A stretch of DNA of 64,000 nucleotides from Pseudomonas sp. BGr12 (GCF_030272895.1 NZ_JALRNF010000034.1:12713-76712); one strand, 5' to 3'. Positions 32,759 through 42,020 are shown, counted from the stretch's first letter. Translations and numbers: made by a program. The notes: generated from the sequence alone by a model not told the origin.

Positions 32759-34270
32759 ATGAACATTGTTTGCGGTGCCTTGCGGTGTTTTTTCCTCTGC
32801 CTGTTGCTCTGCGGTATCAACACCTCATTCGCCGCGACGACACCCGACCTGCCAGCCGTCGAACTGACCCCCGCCGAAGAGGCCGAAGTTCAAAAACTGG
32901 TCCTGCCGGTGCCCAAGGACTGGGTCGGCGACTTCGAAGGTATGCGCCAGCGCCACCTGATCCGGGTGCTGGTGCCGTATAGCAAGACCTTCTTCGAACT
33001 CGATCGCGGTCGTCAACGCGGCCTCAGCTATGAGATTGCCAAGGGGTTCGAGGACTGGCTCAACAAAACCCAGCCGTACGCAAAAAAATCGATGCGCTGG
33101 CAAGTGATGTTGATCCCCACGAGCCGTAACGAGCTAATTCCCCGTTTGATCCAGGGCGTCGGCGACATCGCAGCCGGAGGCCTTTCGGTGACGGAAGGTC
33201 GGCTGAAAACCGTGGATTTCTCCGATCCTTTTGCGACGAACATTCCGGAAGTACTGGTGACCGCCCCCGGCAGTCAGGCCTTCGCGAAAATCGAAGACCT
33301 GTCCGGCCAGGAAATTACCGTCAGGGTGTCGAGCAGTTATTACGAACATCTCCAGACGCTGAACGCCTCATTCAAGGAAAGGGGCCTGGCGCCCATCAAC
33401 CTCCAGGCAGCCGACGAAAACCTGGAGTCCGAAGACCTGCTGCAAATGGTCAATGCCGGGTTACTCAAAGCTACGGTGGTGGACCGCTACATTGCGAAGA
33501 TCTGGACACCGCTGTACACCGACATGCAGATTCACGATCAGTTCTACCTGCACGACAATTCCGAATTTGCCTGGGCCATTCGCAAAAACAGCCCGGAACT
33601 CAAAGCTCAATTGGCGAAGTTCGTCAAAACCCACAAGGTCGGTACCGCCTTCGGCAATAGCCTGAGAACAAAATACGTCACCAACAGCAGCAAACGGGTG
33701 CTCAACGCCACTTCACAAGCGGAGCTGAAGAAATTCCAGGAGATGGTGGAGATTTTCAAACGCCACGCCGGCACCTACGGATTCGACCACCTGATGCTGA
33801 TGGCCCAGGGTTTCCAGGAGTCGCGACTCGACCAGACTGCCCGCAGTCACAGAGGCGCGGTCGGCGTGATGCAACTGCTGCCCCAAACCGCCCGGGATCC
33901 GAAGATCGCAATCAGTGAAATCGACAAGAGCGCCGATAGAAACGTCGAAGCCGGCACCAAGTACATGCACCTGCTTGCAGACAAGTACCTCAACGATCCA
34001 CAACTGACGCAAAAGAACAAAACCCTGATGACGTTTGCGGCCTACAACGCCGGCCCCGGTAACCTGCGCAAATTCCGGGCACTGGCCGAGAAGTCCGGGC
34101 TGGACAAAAACATCTGGTTTGGCAACGTCGATCAGGCGGCGGCCCAGATCGTGGGCCGGGAAACGGTGGATTATGTCAGCAATATCTACAAGTACTATGT
34201 TGCCTATAAGTTCGTAGAGGAGAAGTCGAGGGCGGCGGCTGTTGCGCCTGCGCGAGCGGATAACGAATGA
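32759..34270 (+). CDS. MltF-like lytic transglycosylase with solute-binding domain
   Basis: A 503-residue exported enzyme. A signal peptide (LRCFFLCLLLCGINTSFA) is followed by a solute-binding (SBP_bac_3-like) regulatory domain (about 60-300: GLSYEIAKGFEDWL; AAGGLSVTEGRLKTVDFSDP) and an SLT catalytic domain (about 330-480) with the catalytic Glu in QGFQESRLDQTA and motifs GAVGVMQLLPQTA and FAAYNAGPGNL. This is the MltF architecture, in which the sensor domain binds cell-wall peptides. ATG at 32759 is used; a GTG two codons earlier is possible. The genome will also have the canonical mltF near purL, so this is likely a paralogue. Confidence 0.9.
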   Translation: MNIVCGALRCFFLCLLLCGINTSFAATTPDLPAVELTPAEEAEVQKLVLPVPKDWVGDFEGMRQRHLIRVLVPYSKTFFELDRGRQRGLSYEIAKGFEDWLNKTQPYAKKSMRWQVMLIPTSRNELIPRLIQGVGDIAAGGLSVTEGRLKTVDFSDPFATNIPEVLVTAPGSQAFAKIEDLSGQEITVRVSSSYYEHLQTLNASFKERGLAPINLQAADENLESEDLLQMVNAGLLKATVVDRYIAKIWTPLYTDMQIHDQFYLHDNSEFAWAIRKNSPELKAQLAKFVKTHKVGTAFGNSLRTKYVTNSSKRVLNATSQAELKKFQEMVEIFKRHAGTYGFDHLMLMAQGFQESRLDQTARSHRGAVGVMQLLPQTARDPKIAISEIDKSADRNVEAGTKYMHLLADKYLNDPQLTQKNKTLMTFAAYNAGPGNLRKFRALAEKSGLDKNIWFGNVDQAAAQIVGRETVDYVSNIYKYYVAYKFVEEKSRAAAVAPARADNE

Positions 34271-34292
34271 CTGGGGACTTTGAACCAGAACA

Positions 34293-34319
34293 ACAAAGCC
34301 CGCACTGGGCGGGCTTTGT
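34293..34319. terminator. Hairpin between MltF-like gene and tRNA-Thr
   Basis: ACAAAGCCCGC and GCGGGCTTTGT form an 11-bp stem with an ACTGG loop. The minus strand has TTTGTTGTT after it, so it can end the tRNA-Thr/pilA transcript, and on the plus strand it can end the transglycosylase mRNA. A second perfect stem (TAGACACC-CACA-GGTGTCTA, 34331-34350) lies between it and the tRNA. Confidence 0.65.
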
Positions 34320-34362
34320 GGGGCTTGTCGTAGACACCCACAGGTGTCTAGAGGCTGTTCTA

Positions 34363-34438
34363 TGGTGCCGGAGACAGGAATCGAACCTGCGACCTTCGCG
34401 TTACGAGTGCGCTGCTCTACCGACTGAGCTACACCGGC
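34363..34438 (-). tRNA. tRNA-Thr (CGT)
   Basis: The minus strand reads GCCGGTGTAGCTCAGTCGGT, an anticodon loop with CGT, the TTCGATTC T-loop and an encoded CCA. The acceptor stem GCCGG pairs with CCGGC. A tRNA-Thr next to pilA is also the arrangement in P. aeruginosa. Confidence 0.97.
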
Positions 34439-34501
34439 GTGGCACCAACGCTACCACTGCCGGATCGCTTACGCAAATCACTGTTTAATAACAGCTATTG
34501 C

Positions 34502-34930
34502 TCACTGTGCCGGAGCACCTGCGGCGGGCTTGCAGGCGGTGGGGGCGAGGTCTTCGGCGAGGTCGCTGGTGCAGGCCCAGCCCGTGGTCGAGCGGGTCAG
34601 GCTGAGGGTCTTGCCCACGGCCACGGCCGGGGCGTCGACCAGGGTGCAGACGATGCTGCCGGCGCCAGTGGCAGCAGTGCCGGTTGCGCTGATGGCGCAG
34701 TTGCCGGTACTGGCCTGGCCGCCCAGGGAGCCGACGTCGGTCACGTCCTTGCCTTCGTTCATGCGCAGGTCGAACGGGGTTTTCAGGGCGGAGATCTCGA
34801 CCAGGGCGGCGGATGCCTTGGTCCGTACCTGGTGGTTGGTGTACATGGGCAGGGCGATGGTCGCCAGGATGCCGATGATCGCCACCACGATCATCAGTTC
34901 GATCAAGGTAATGCCGCGTTGTCCTTTCAT
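34502..34930 (-). CDS. pilA: Type IV major pilin
   Basis: A 142-residue type IVa pilin. The prepilin leader MKGQRG is cut before Ile by PilD, giving the N-methylated helix [20 protein letters not shown] with Glu5 present. The C-terminal cysteines (WACTSD... TACKP) form the expected disulfide loop, and another Cys pair (GNCAIS, IVCTLV) lies in the middle. GAGGGAG precedes the ATG. It is divergent from pilC; pilB is absent from the locus. Confidence 0.95.
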   Translation of the reverse strand: MKGQRGITLIELMIVVAIIGILATIALPMYTNHQVRTKASAALVEISALKTPFDLRMNEGKDVTDVGSLGGQASTGNCAISATGTAATGAGSIVCTLVDAPAVAVGKTLSLTRSTTGWACTSDLAEDLAPTACKPAAGAPAQ

Positions 34931-35148
34931 GGACGTTCTCCCTCACAAATTCGGTTCGTGTCGGCAGCCAGCCGGGCCAGGCCGCCAACAGGCGCGCCAG
35001 TAGGCCCGAATAGACACCTTTTGTCACCCTGTGCCGGTGATTCGTCAGCGGGCTCGACTACTCTAGTGAGCAGCGGGCAATCCTGCCCGGGGTACCGGAG
35101 CCAAAGCTGTTTCCGGGTTTGTGCAGGCCACGCAGCAAGGAAGTCGCG

Positions 35149-36309
35149 ATGTCCGAAAATCCCTCTGGCTACACTTGGCGCCGCCCTGCCCCGCTGCGTA
35201 CACAACGACGCAATCGAGGCATGCGGGGTGGATCGAGCAAAACATCCGGAAACGCTTTCTGGCAAAAACAGGGCAGGCTCGGCACCCGCGAGCTGAGCCA
35301 GTTCAGCCGCCAGCTAGCCACCTTGCTCAGTTCGGGCGTCGCACTGTTGCAAGCCCTGGAGGTGGTTGCCCGGAGCGCAAGCCACCCGGCGCTGGTCAGT
35401 CTGGTCGATGCCTTGAAAACCGATATCGCCTCGGGTCGCAGCCTCGCGGATGCCTTGCGCCGCCATCCGCGCTGTTTCGATGCGCTGTATTGCAACCTGA
35501 TCGCCAGCGGTGAGCAGTCCGGTACCCTGGAAACGGTGCTGGAGCAGGTGGCCAGCCTGCAGGAGCAGCGCCAGGCCTTGCGGTCGCGGTTGAAGAAGGC
35601 CATGACCTATCCACTGATCGTGCTGCTGACCGGGCTGGGGGTGTCTGCCCTGTTGCTGCTGAAAGTGGTGCCGCAATTTCAGGCGATGTTCAGCGGCTTC
35701 GGTGCCGAGCTGCCCGCCTTCACACAAGCGGTGATCGGCCTGTCGGACTGGCTGGGGGATGCTGTCGGGTGGCTGCTGCTGCTCACGCTGGTCAGTGGCT
35801 GGAGCCTGCGGCAGGCGTATCGACTCAAGCCGGCCTTTCGCCTGTGGTGCCTGCGCTCGGCGCTGAAGCTGCCGGTAGCCGGGGCCTTGCTGGGCAATGC
35901 CGCCCTGGCCCGTTTCGCCCGCACCCTGTCCACCTCCTTTGCCGCCGGCGTGCCGCTGGTTGAAGCGCTGGGGCCGGTGGCCGGCGCCTGTGGCAATCCG
36001 CTGTTCGAGCAGGCAGTGCTACGCCTGCGCAAGGACCTGGCCAATGGGCAGTCGTTAACTCAGGCATTGGCCTACAGCGGTTTGTTCCCACCTCTGATGC
36101 AGCAGATGTGCGCGATCGGCGAAACTGCCGGCACGCTGGAGGTGATGCTGGCACGGGTTGCCAGCTACTATGAAAGCGCAATCGAAGGCTCGCTCGACAA
36201 CCTGGCCAGCCTGCTCGAACCGCTGATCGTGCTGATCCTCGGTGTACTGGTGGGCAGTCTGGTGATTGCCATGTACCTGCCAATCTTTCAGTTGGGTAGT
36301 GTGATCTGA
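35149..36309 (+). CDS. pilC: Type IV pilus inner-membrane platform protein
   Basis: A 386-residue GspF/PilC-family platform protein with two copies of the T2SSF domain (about 55-175 and 258-378: QFSRQLATLLSSGVALLQAL; RFARTLSTSFAAGVPLVEAL) and three membrane segments (YPLIVLLTGLGVSALLLLKV; LGDAVGWLLLLTLVSGWSL; PLIVLILGVLVGSLVIAMYL). ATG at 35149 has AAGGAAG upstream. It needs a PilB ATPase to power it; none is encoded beside it. Confidence 0.94.
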   Translation: MSENPSGYTWRRPAPLRTQRRNRGMRGGSSKTSGNAFWQKQGRLGTRELSQFSRQLATLLSSGVALLQALEVVARSASHPALVSLVDALKTDIASGRSLADALRRHPRCFDALYCNLIASGEQSGTLETVLEQVASLQEQRQALRSRLKKAMTYPLIVLLTGLGVSALLLLKVVPQFQAMFSGFGAELPAFTQAVIGLSDWLGDAVGWLLLLTLVSGWSLRQAYRLKPAFRLWCLRSALKLPVAGALLGNAALARFARTLSTSFAAGVPLVEALGPVAGACGNPLFEQAVLRLRKDLANGQSLTQALAYSGLFPPLMQQMCAIGETAGTLEVMLARVASYYESAIEGSLDNLASLLEPLIVLILGVLVGSLVIAMYLPIFQLGSVI

Positions 36310-36311
36310 AC

Positions 36312-37181
36312 ATGGACCTGATCGATGCGCTGGCCAGCCAGCCACTGTTGTACCTGGGCGCGGCCCTGTTGCTGGGCTTGATCGTCGGCAGCTTTCTCAA
36401 TGTGCTGGTGCACCGCTTGCCGATCATGCTGCAACGGCAGTGGCAGGCTGAAGCACGGGAGGTGCTGGAATTGCCCGGTATTGCCGAGCCCGAGCGCTAC
36501 GACCTGTTCCTGCCCGCCTCCCAGTGTCCGCATTGTGGGCATCGCATTCGCCCCTGGGAGAACATCCCGGTGCTGAGCTACCTGATGCTGCGCGGGCGTT
36601 GTTCCAGTTGCCACAGCCCCATCAGCCCGCGCTACCCGCTGGTGGAGCTGGGTTGCGCGGTAATCACGGTGTATATCGCCTGGCACCAGGGCGCCAGCTC
36701 CAGCGCCCTGGCGCTGATGCTGCTCAGTTGGGGCCTGCTGGCCATGAGCCTGATCGATATCGAGCATCGGCTATTGCCTGATGTCTTGGTATTCCCGTTG
36801 TTGTGGCTGGGGCTGATCGTCAACGCCTTCGAGCTGTTCGCGCCGCTGCCGGACGCGTTGTGGGGTGCCGTGGCCGGTTACCTCAGCTTGTGGACGGTGT
36901 TCTGGCTGTTCAAGATGATCACCGGCAAGGAGGGCATGGGTTACGGCGACTTCAAGTTGCTGGCGCTAATCGGCGCCTGGGGTGGCTGGCAGATCCTGCC
37001 GCTGACCCTGCTGCTGTCGTCGTTGCTTGGCGCGGTGATCGGGCTGATTGTGCTGCGCCTGAAAGGACAGAAAGCCAGCACACCGATCCCGTTCGGCCCC
37101 TATCTGGCCATTGCGGGCTGGATCGCACTGCTCTGGGGTGGTCAAATAACCACTTCTTACCTGAAATACTCTGGAATGTGA
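36312..37181 (+). CDS. pilD: Prepilin peptidase / N-methyltransferase
   Basis: A 289-residue inner-membrane aspartic protease that cleaves and N-methylates prepilins and type II secretion pseudopilins. The zinc-like tetra-cysteine domain is present ([11 protein letters not shown]... GRCSSCHSP), as are the two catalytic aspartates ([13 protein letters not shown] and [10 protein letters not shown]). About eight membrane helices. It starts two bases after pilC and its stop overlaps the coaE start (TGATG). Confidence 0.96.
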   Translation: MDLIDALASQPLLYLGAALLLGLIVGSFLNVLVHRLPIMLQRQWQAEAREVLELPGIAEPERYDLFLPASQCPHCGHRIRPWENIPVLSYLMLRGRCSSCHSPISPRYPLVELGCAVITVYIAWHQGASSSALALMLLSWGLLAMSLIDIEHRLLPDVLVFPLLWLGLIVNAFELFAPLPDALWGAVAGYLSLWTVFWLFKMITGKEGMGYGDFKLLALIGAWGGWQILPLTLLLSSLLGAVIGLIVLRLKGQKASTPIPFGPYLAIAGWIALLWGGQITTSYLKYSGM

Positions 37182-37804
37182 TGACCACCGCTGCTTTCAC
37201 TCCCTGGATTCTCGGCCTGACCGGCGGCATCGGCAGTGGCAAGAGCGCGGCCGCCCAGCGCTTTGTCGAACTGGGCGTGCACCTGGTGGACGCCGACCAG
37301 GCCGCGCGCTGGGTGGTCGAGCCCGGTCGGCCGGCCCTGGCCCGTATCGTCGAGCGTTTCGGCCCCGGTGTCCTGCAGGAGGACGGGCAGTTGAACCGTG
37401 CCGCCCTGCGCCAGCTGATCTTCGCCGACGCCGAACAACGGCGCTGGCTCGAAGCCCTGCTGCATCCGTTGATCGGCCAGGAAATCTTCAGCTACCTGGC
37501 CAAGGCAGAATCACCCTATGCAGTGTTCGTCTCGCCCTTGATGGTCGAATCGGGCCAGTACCAGCGCACCCAGCGCCTGCTGGTGATCGACGCGCCCCAG
37601 GAGTTGCAGGTCCAGCGTACCCTGCTGCGCGACCAGACCAGCCCCGAGCAGGTCCAGGCCATCCTCCAGGCCCAGGCCAGCCGCGAGGAACGCCTGCGCC
37701 ACGCCCATGATGTGCTGGTCAACGACCGCGACCTGGCCTGGCTGCATTCGGAGGTCGACCGCCTGCACCACTTTTACCTGACTTTGCGAGGAGGCCAAGC
37801 ATGA
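37181..37804 (+). CDS. coaE: Dephospho-CoA kinase
   Basis: A 207-residue P-loop kinase for the last step of coenzyme A synthesis. Walker A is [17 protein letters not shown]; the adenine/CoA-binding Asp lies in [11 protein letters not shown]; the lid region is [24 protein letters not shown] overlaps the pilD stop by one base, and its own stop overlaps yacG. The pilD-coaE-yacG order is conserved in many gammaproteobacteria. Confidence 0.96.
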   Translation: MTTAAFTPWILGLTGGIGSGKSAAAQRFVELGVHLVDADQAARWVVEPGRPALARIVERFGPGVLQEDGQLNRAALRQLIFADAEQRRWLEALLHPLIGQEIFSYLAKAESPYAVFVSPLMVESGQYQRTQRLLVIDAPQELQVQRTLLRDQTSPEQVQAILQAQASREERLRHAHDVLVNDRDLAWLHSEVDRLHHFYLTLRGGQA

Positions 37805-38007
37805 GCCAACCCCTGACCGTAGAATGCCCGACCTGCGGCGCCCCCGTGGAATGGAGCGCCGCCAGCCCGTTCCGGCCGTTCTGCTCCGATCGCTGCAAGC
37901 TGATCGACCTGGGCGCCTGGGCCGCTGAAGAGCACAAGATACCGGTCGCCCCGGATGCCGAAGACGAGCTGTTTTCCGGCGAACTGGATCCCCGCGCCCA
38001 CCATTGA
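37801..38007 (+). CDS. yacG: DNA gyrase inhibitor YacG (zinc-binding)
   Basis: A 68-residue zinc protein with two CxxC-type ligand pairs ([10 protein letters not shown] and [14 protein letters not shown]) and an acidic C-terminus, the YacG fold that binds and inhibits DNA gyrase. ATGA overlap with coaE. Confidence 0.95.
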   Translation: MSQPLTVECPTCGAPVEWSAASPFRPFCSDRCKLIDLGAWAAEEHKIPVAPDAEDELFSGELDPRAHH

Positions 38008-38010
38008 GCC

Positions 38011-38700
38011 TCAACGCCCGGGGTCGTCGTCCTTCCAGGGCGCCTGCAGGTAGCGGGTGCGGTTGAAGGTCTCCAGCCACTCCGGGCAGAACACCACCAG
38101 TGCGCTGACCACCATGCCGTTGATGAAAGCTTCGGGAAAGATGATCAGCCACAGGTAGCCGATAAAGTCCTCGATCCATTCCGGCATCACGAAGCGCCCG
38201 TCCATCCACAGGATGCCCAGCCCCGCCAGCAGGCATAGCAGTGCCGCCAGCGCCGCGGCGAAAAAGCCCGAGCAGAAGATGTAGACGAACAGGTTCTTCG
38301 GCTGCGCCCGTTCCACCAGGATCGCGCAGGCCTCGGTGACCAGCACCGGCAAGCCGATGAACAACAGGCCGTTGACTCCCATGGCTGCCAGGTCCTGGCG
38401 CCCGAGCAGCATCAGCCCGGTCTGGGCGACCAGGCCGCCAAGGAGGGCCAGGGGCCAGTCCAGCAACAGGGTGACGGCGGTCATGCCGATGAAGTGGTAG
38501 GAAACGCCGGTGTCGAAGTCGCGTCGTACCAGCCAGAGGGCGAACAAGGCGAACATGGTGCCGAACAGCAGGTGCTGGCGGCGACTGTCGCTGAACAGTT
38601 CGACCCAGGGGGTGCGCCAGATGGCCCAGAGCAGCAGCGGCACATAGCCAAGCCAGCCGAGCATGAGGGTCTGCTGCGACAACACATGAGCGCCAATCAC
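38011..38700 (-). CDS. CbiM-like energy-coupling-factor permease
   Basis: A 229-residue protein with six to seven membrane helices (LLFGTMFALFALWLVRRDFD; FIGMTAVTLLLDWPLALLGG; LFIGLPVLVTEACAILV; FCSGFFAAALAALLCLLAG; LWLIIFPEAFINGMVVSALV). The SYHFIGMT and EAFINGM motifs are those of the CbiM-type substrate-binding component of nickel or cobalt ECF transporters. GTG start at 38700. No ATPase or energising subunit is encoded nearby, so its substrate and partner are unknown. It is convergent with yacG. Confidence 0.8.
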   Translation of the reverse strand: MIGAHVLSQQTLMLGWLGYVPLLLWAIWRTPWVELFSDSRRQHLLFGTMFALFALWLVRRDFDTGVSYHFIGMTAVTLLLDWPLALLGGLVAQTGLMLLGRQDLAAMGVNGLLFIGLPVLVTEACAILVERAQPKNLFVYIFCSGFFAAALAALLCLLAGLGILWMDGRFVMPEWIEDFIGYLWLIIFPEAFINGMVVSALVVFCPEWLETFNRTRYLQAPWKDDDPGR

Positions 38701-38818
38701 CGTACACGACCTTTGCTTGCGATCCTGTCGGCAGTCTACACCGCACGCCCCCAGCGCTGGCCGACAATAAAACGGCGCGCACTAACAACTATCACGATTT
38801 GACCGCTAAGCTTGTCCC

Positions 38819-39448
38819 ATGGATGACTCAGACTACCTGCGCCTGCTCACCATTCAGGCCGAACAAGCCAATGCGTTTCTGTCCAATGCCCGTAAATGGG
38901 AACGCGAGCGTTGGGTTTGCCAACGCCTGCTGCAAGGCCTGAACATTCCCTATCGCAGCGAGGATTTCACGCCTGCCGGCCAGGAGCCGCCGGATGTGCT
39001 GTTTCGCGATGCCGCCTTCGAGGTGTTTTTCGTCCTCGATGAAGGCCGCCGCCTCAACGATGAGTGGCGCGAGGAGCTGCAACGCCGGCGCAGCGCCTTC
39101 TCCCTCAGTCAGTTGGTGCGCCGCGAGGCGCGGCCCCGACGGATCAGCGCGCAAGAACTGCTGCAGCGCCTGGCCCCGACCCTGCGCAAGAAGTCGCACA
39201 ACTACCAGGAACGCGGCCTGGACCTGAGCGAGCTGGACATCATTGCCTTTGCCAGCCTCAAGCGCGAAGTGCTCGACCTCAACAGCCATTTTCCGCCGCC
39301 GACCGAGTACCTGCGCCAGGGCTGGCGTTCGCTGTCACTGGTCGGCCCGACCTTCGCCCGGGTGCTGTTCGCCCACCCCGATGCCCCGGAATTCCTGCGT
39401 GGCAACCTCGGGCGCAGCATTGTCTTCGATGTCGGCATCAGCCTCTGA
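38819..39448 (+). CDS. DUF1780 putative endonuclease-like protein
   Basis: A 209-residue Pseudomonas protein of DUF1780 (MDDSDYLRLLTIQAEQANAF; SEDFTPAGQEPPDVLF; AAFEVFFVLDEGRRLNDEWR). The family has been described as restriction-endonuclease-like from structural genomics; the E..D..E acidic residues in the ED(F)...PPDVLF/FEVFFVLDE stretch fit such a fold, but activity is unproven. Single-gene unit between two membrane-protein genes. Confidence 0.85.
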   Translation: MDDSDYLRLLTIQAEQANAFLSNARKWERERWVCQRLLQGLNIPYRSEDFTPAGQEPPDVLFRDAAFEVFFVLDEGRRLNDEWREELQRRRSAFSLSQLVRREARPRRISAQELLQRLAPTLRKKSHNYQERGLDLSELDIIAFASLKREVLDLNSHFPPPTEYLRQGWRSLSLVGPTFARVLFAHPDAPEFLRGNLGRSIVFDVGISL

Positions 39449-39616
39449 GCTGGCCCCCTGCCAACGCGTAATGGCATAAATTCCGCGCCGATGATACAAA
39501 GCGCAATCATTCGTCATAAAGACCGCGGCGTGACTGCACGATGGGCCCTGTTCGAACAACTACAGTGAACCCTGTAGCTTCCCTTCAGTCACAAGCGTCT
39601 ACCTGACGAGGCCTCC

Positions 39617-39790
39617 ATGACCAGCCGCCTGACCCCCGAAGACCAACGTCGTGTCGATGACTACCTGCAAGCACCCCAACATCAAGTCGAGCGCAAGCCT
39701 TTCCGGCCCTGGCTGCTCCTTTGGATGGTGGTGCTGGTGACCATTGGCCTGGGCCTGTTGAGCCGCCTCTTGAGTAACCTGGTGCTATGA
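39617..39790 (+). CDS. DUF3094 small membrane protein
   Basis: A 57-residue protein (MTSRLTPEDQRRVDDYLQAP) ending in one hydrophobic helix (LLLWMVVLVTIGLGLLSRLL), the DUF3094 family. GAGG lies six bases before the ATG. It is usually found just before ndh in Pseudomonas, as here. Function unknown. Confidence 0.85.
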   Translation: MTSRLTPEDQRRVDDYLQAPQHQVERKPFRPWLLLWMVVLVTIGLGLLSRLLSNLVL

Positions 39791-39874
39791 GCTGCCTTGC
39801 GCTCGCCCGAACCGCCCGCCCCGTGCGGCCGCCCACTCGAGACCCGAATTCCGTAAACCTTATGAGATATCTCC

Positions 39875-41170
39875 ATGACTCACCGTATCGTGATTGTCGG
39901 CGGCGGCGCCGGCGGCCTGGAACTGGCGACCCGCCTGGGCAAGACCCTGGGTAAGAAAGGCAGCGCCAGTATCACCCTGGTCGACGCCAACCTGACGCAC
40001 ATCTGGAAACCGTTGCTGCACGAAGTGGCTGCCGGCTCGCTGAACTCCTCGGAAGACGAACTGAACTACGTGGCCCAGGCCAAGTGGAATCACTTCCAGT
40101 TCCAGCTCGGGCGCATGAGTGGCCTGGACCGCGAGAGCAAGCAGATCCAGCTGGCCGCGACCCTCGATGAAGAGGGCCGCGAGCTGCTGCCTGCGCGCAC
40201 CCTGGGTTACGACACCCTGGTCATCGCCGTGGGCAGCAACACCAACGATTTCGGCACCCTGGGGGCTGCCCAGCACTGCCTGTTCCTCGACACCCGCAAG
40301 CAGGCCGAGCGTTTCCACCAGCAGTTGCTCAACCATTACCTGCGCGCCCATGCCGGCGACCAGGCCAATGAAACCATCAGCGTCGCCATCGTCGGCGCCG
40401 GTGCCACCGGCGTGGAGCTGGCCGCCGAACTGCATCACGCTGCCCACGAGCTGGCGGCCTACGGCCTGGACCGCATCCAGCCCAAGGACATGCACATCAC
40501 CCTGATCGAGGCCGGTCCCCGGGTGTTGCCGGCACTGCCGGAGCGCATCAGCGTGCCGGTGCACAAGACCCTGGAAAAGCTCGGCGTCACGGTCATGACC
40601 AACGCCGCGGTCAGCGAAGTCACCGCCACCGAACTCAAGACCGGCAATGGCGATGTGATCCAGGCCAGCCTGAAAGTCTGGGCGGCCGGTATCCGTGCGC
40701 CAGGCTTCCTCAAGGATATCGACGGCCTGGAAACCAACCGGATCAACCAGCTGGTGGTGCGCCCTACCCTGCAGACCACCCTGGACGACGACATCTTCGC
40801 CTTCGGCGACTGCGCCGCCTGCCCACAACCGGGTAGCGACCGCAACGTGCCGCCACGGGCCCAGGCGGCTCACCAGCAGGCTTCGATGCTGGTCAAGTCG
40901 TTCAAGGCGCGCCTGGAAGGCAAGCCGTTGCCGACCTACGCCTACCGTGACTACGGCTCGCTGGTTTCGCTGTCGCGTTTCTCGGCGGTAGGCAACCTGA
41001 TGGGCAACCTGACCGGTAGCGTGATGCTCGAGGGCTGGCTGGCGCGGATGTTCTATGTGTCGTTGTACCGCATGCACCAGATGGCACTGTACGGCACGTT
41101 CCGTACGCTGATGCTGATGCTGGGCAGCCGCATTGGCCGGGGTACCGAGCCGCGCCTGAAGCTGCACTGA
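39875..41170 (+). CDS. ndh: Type II NADH dehydrogenase (NDH-2)
   Basis: A 431-residue membrane-associated FAD enzyme that moves electrons from NADH to ubiquinone without pumping protons. FAD-binding motif at the N-terminus (IVIVGGGAGGLELATRLG), NADH-binding motif in the middle (VAIVGAGATGVELAAELHHA), FAD motif DDIFAFGDCAAC near 310, and a C-terminal amphipathic membrane anchor. Length matches E. coli Ndh. Confidence 0.95.
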   Translation: MTHRIVIVGGGAGGLELATRLGKTLGKKGSASITLVDANLTHIWKPLLHEVAAGSLNSSEDELNYVAQAKWNHFQFQLGRMSGLDRESKQIQLAATLDEEGRELLPARTLGYDTLVIAVGSNTNDFGTLGAAQHCLFLDTRKQAERFHQQLLNHYLRAHAGDQANETISVAIVGAGATGVELAAELHHAAHELAAYGLDRIQPKDMHITLIEAGPRVLPALPERISVPVHKTLEKLGVTVMTNAAVSEVTATELKTGNGDVIQASLKVWAAGIRAPGFLKDIDGLETNRINQLVVRPTLQTTLDDDIFAFGDCAACPQPGSDRNVPPRAQAAHQQASMLVKSFKARLEGKPLPTYAYRDYGSLVSLSRFSAVGNLMGNLTGSVMLEGWLARMFYVSLYRMHQMALYGTFRTLMLMLGSRIGRGTEPRLKLH

Positions 41171-41185
41171 CGTTCTGCGGTACCT

Positions 41186-41277
41186 GTAGGAGCGGGCTTG
41201 CCCCGCGATCAGGCCGATGTGAGCACTGCTGATGCATTGCCTGCCCCGGCCTCTTCGCGGGGCAAGCCCGCTCCTAC
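41186..41277. repeat. REP doublet (REPIN) with long spacer
   Basis: Two inward-facing standard REPs (GTAGGAGCGGGCTTGCCCCG ... and inverse) separated by about 45 bases, longer than the others in the window. It sits between convergent ndh and the DHFR-like gene. Confidence 0.9.
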
Positions 41278-41282
41278 GCGGT

Positions 41283-41804
41283 TTATCTGAGCACTCGGTA
41301 GGTGCTTTGCACGAAACCATTCTCGAATGTGGTGCTGCGCATGTGCTGCAGCTTCACGTCCGCCGCCAACGCCCCGAACAGGGGAATGCCACTGCCCAAT
41401 AGCACCGGAATCCGGGTAATGGTCAGTTCATCCAGCCGCCCTTCACGCAAAAAGCTCTGAATCACCTGGCCACCGTCCAGGTACAGGCTCTTGGCGCCCG
41501 TATCGTGCAGATAGTCCACCAGGTCGGCGATCGGCCCGGGATGGACTTCGACACCTTCAGCCTGGCCCAGGGTGCTGCTCAGCACCACGACCCGCTTGTG
41601 CGGATACGGCCAGTCGCCAAAGGTCAGGACTTTCTCGTAGGTATTGCGGCCCATGACCAGGGTATCGATGGTCGCCATGTAGGCGGCATAGCCATGATCG
41701 TCACTGGAGCTGGTGGCAACCATCAACCAGTCCAGCTCGCCACTTTCACGGGCAATGAAGCCATCGAGGCTGGTGGCGATGTATACGGAGGCTTTGAGGG
41801 TCAT
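41283..41804 (-). CDS. Dihydrofolate-reductase-like protein (RibD C-terminal domain)
   Basis: A 173-residue protein with the DHFR/RibD-C fold: KASVYIATSLDGFIARESGE, TLVMGRNTYEKVLTFG, SLYLDGGQVIQSFLREGRLD, LTITRIPVLLGSGIPLFG. The YyaP/YwjB-type family contains uncharacterised NADPH-dependent reductases; it does not replace FolA. Stop at 41283, six bases from the REP doublet. Confidence 0.88.
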   Translation of the reverse strand: MTLKASVYIATSLDGFIARESGELDWLMVATSSSDDHGYAAYMATIDTLVMGRNTYEKVLTFGDWPYPHKRVVVLSSTLGQAEGVEVHPGPIADLVDYLHDTGAKSLYLDGGQVIQSFLREGRLDELTITRIPVLLGSGIPLFGALAADVKLQHMRSTTFENGFVQSTYRVLR

Positions 41805-41864
41805 GGGGCAGCTCCCTTGCAGAATCTAGCCGGATAGTAGCAGGCAATATTCCAGGCTGCAGAA

Positions 41865-41900
41865 ACGAAAAAAGGGCACCCTTTGCAAGGTGCCCTTCTT
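41865..41900 (-). terminator. Terminator of the tRNA operon
   Basis: On the minus strand AAGGGCACC and GGTGCCCTT pair over nine bases and are followed by TTTTTCG. It lies nine bases past the last tRNA-Pro. Confidence 0.85.
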
Positions 41901-41908
41901 TCTGAATA

Positions 41909-41985
41909 TGGTCGGGGTGAGGGGATTCGAACTCCTGACATCCTGCTCCCAAAGCAGGCGCGCTACCGGACTGCGCTACACCCCG
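41909..41985 (-). tRNA. tRNA-Pro (TGG), second copy
   Basis: The minus strand begins CGGGGTGTAGCGCAGTCCGG, has TGG in the anticodon loop (CTTTGGGAG), GTTCGAATC in the T arm and CCA encoded. It is identical to the copy at 42168-42244. Confidence 0.97.
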
Positions 41986-41987
41986 GT

Positions 41988-42020
41988 AAAAAAAAAGCAC
42001 CTGTTACGGCGCCTTTTTTT
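41988..42020 (-). terminator. Internal terminator-like hairpin in the tRNA operon
   Basis: On the minus strand AAAAAAAGGCGCC pairs with GGTGCTTTTTTT (one G-U), with loop GTAACA. It lies between tRNA-Lys and the last tRNA-Pro and could end part of the transcripts before the last tRNA, or serve as a processing site. Confidence 0.5.

Noticed and set aside
34363..34438. tRNA-Thr as an attachment site for an integrated element
   Set aside because: No integrase and no repeated tRNA 3' end were found on either side; the neighbours are core pilus and cell-wall genes.
34439..35296. Plus-strand frame antisense to pilA that runs into pilC
   Set aside because: It is antisense to a canonical pilin; pilC starts at 35149 with its own ribosome site.
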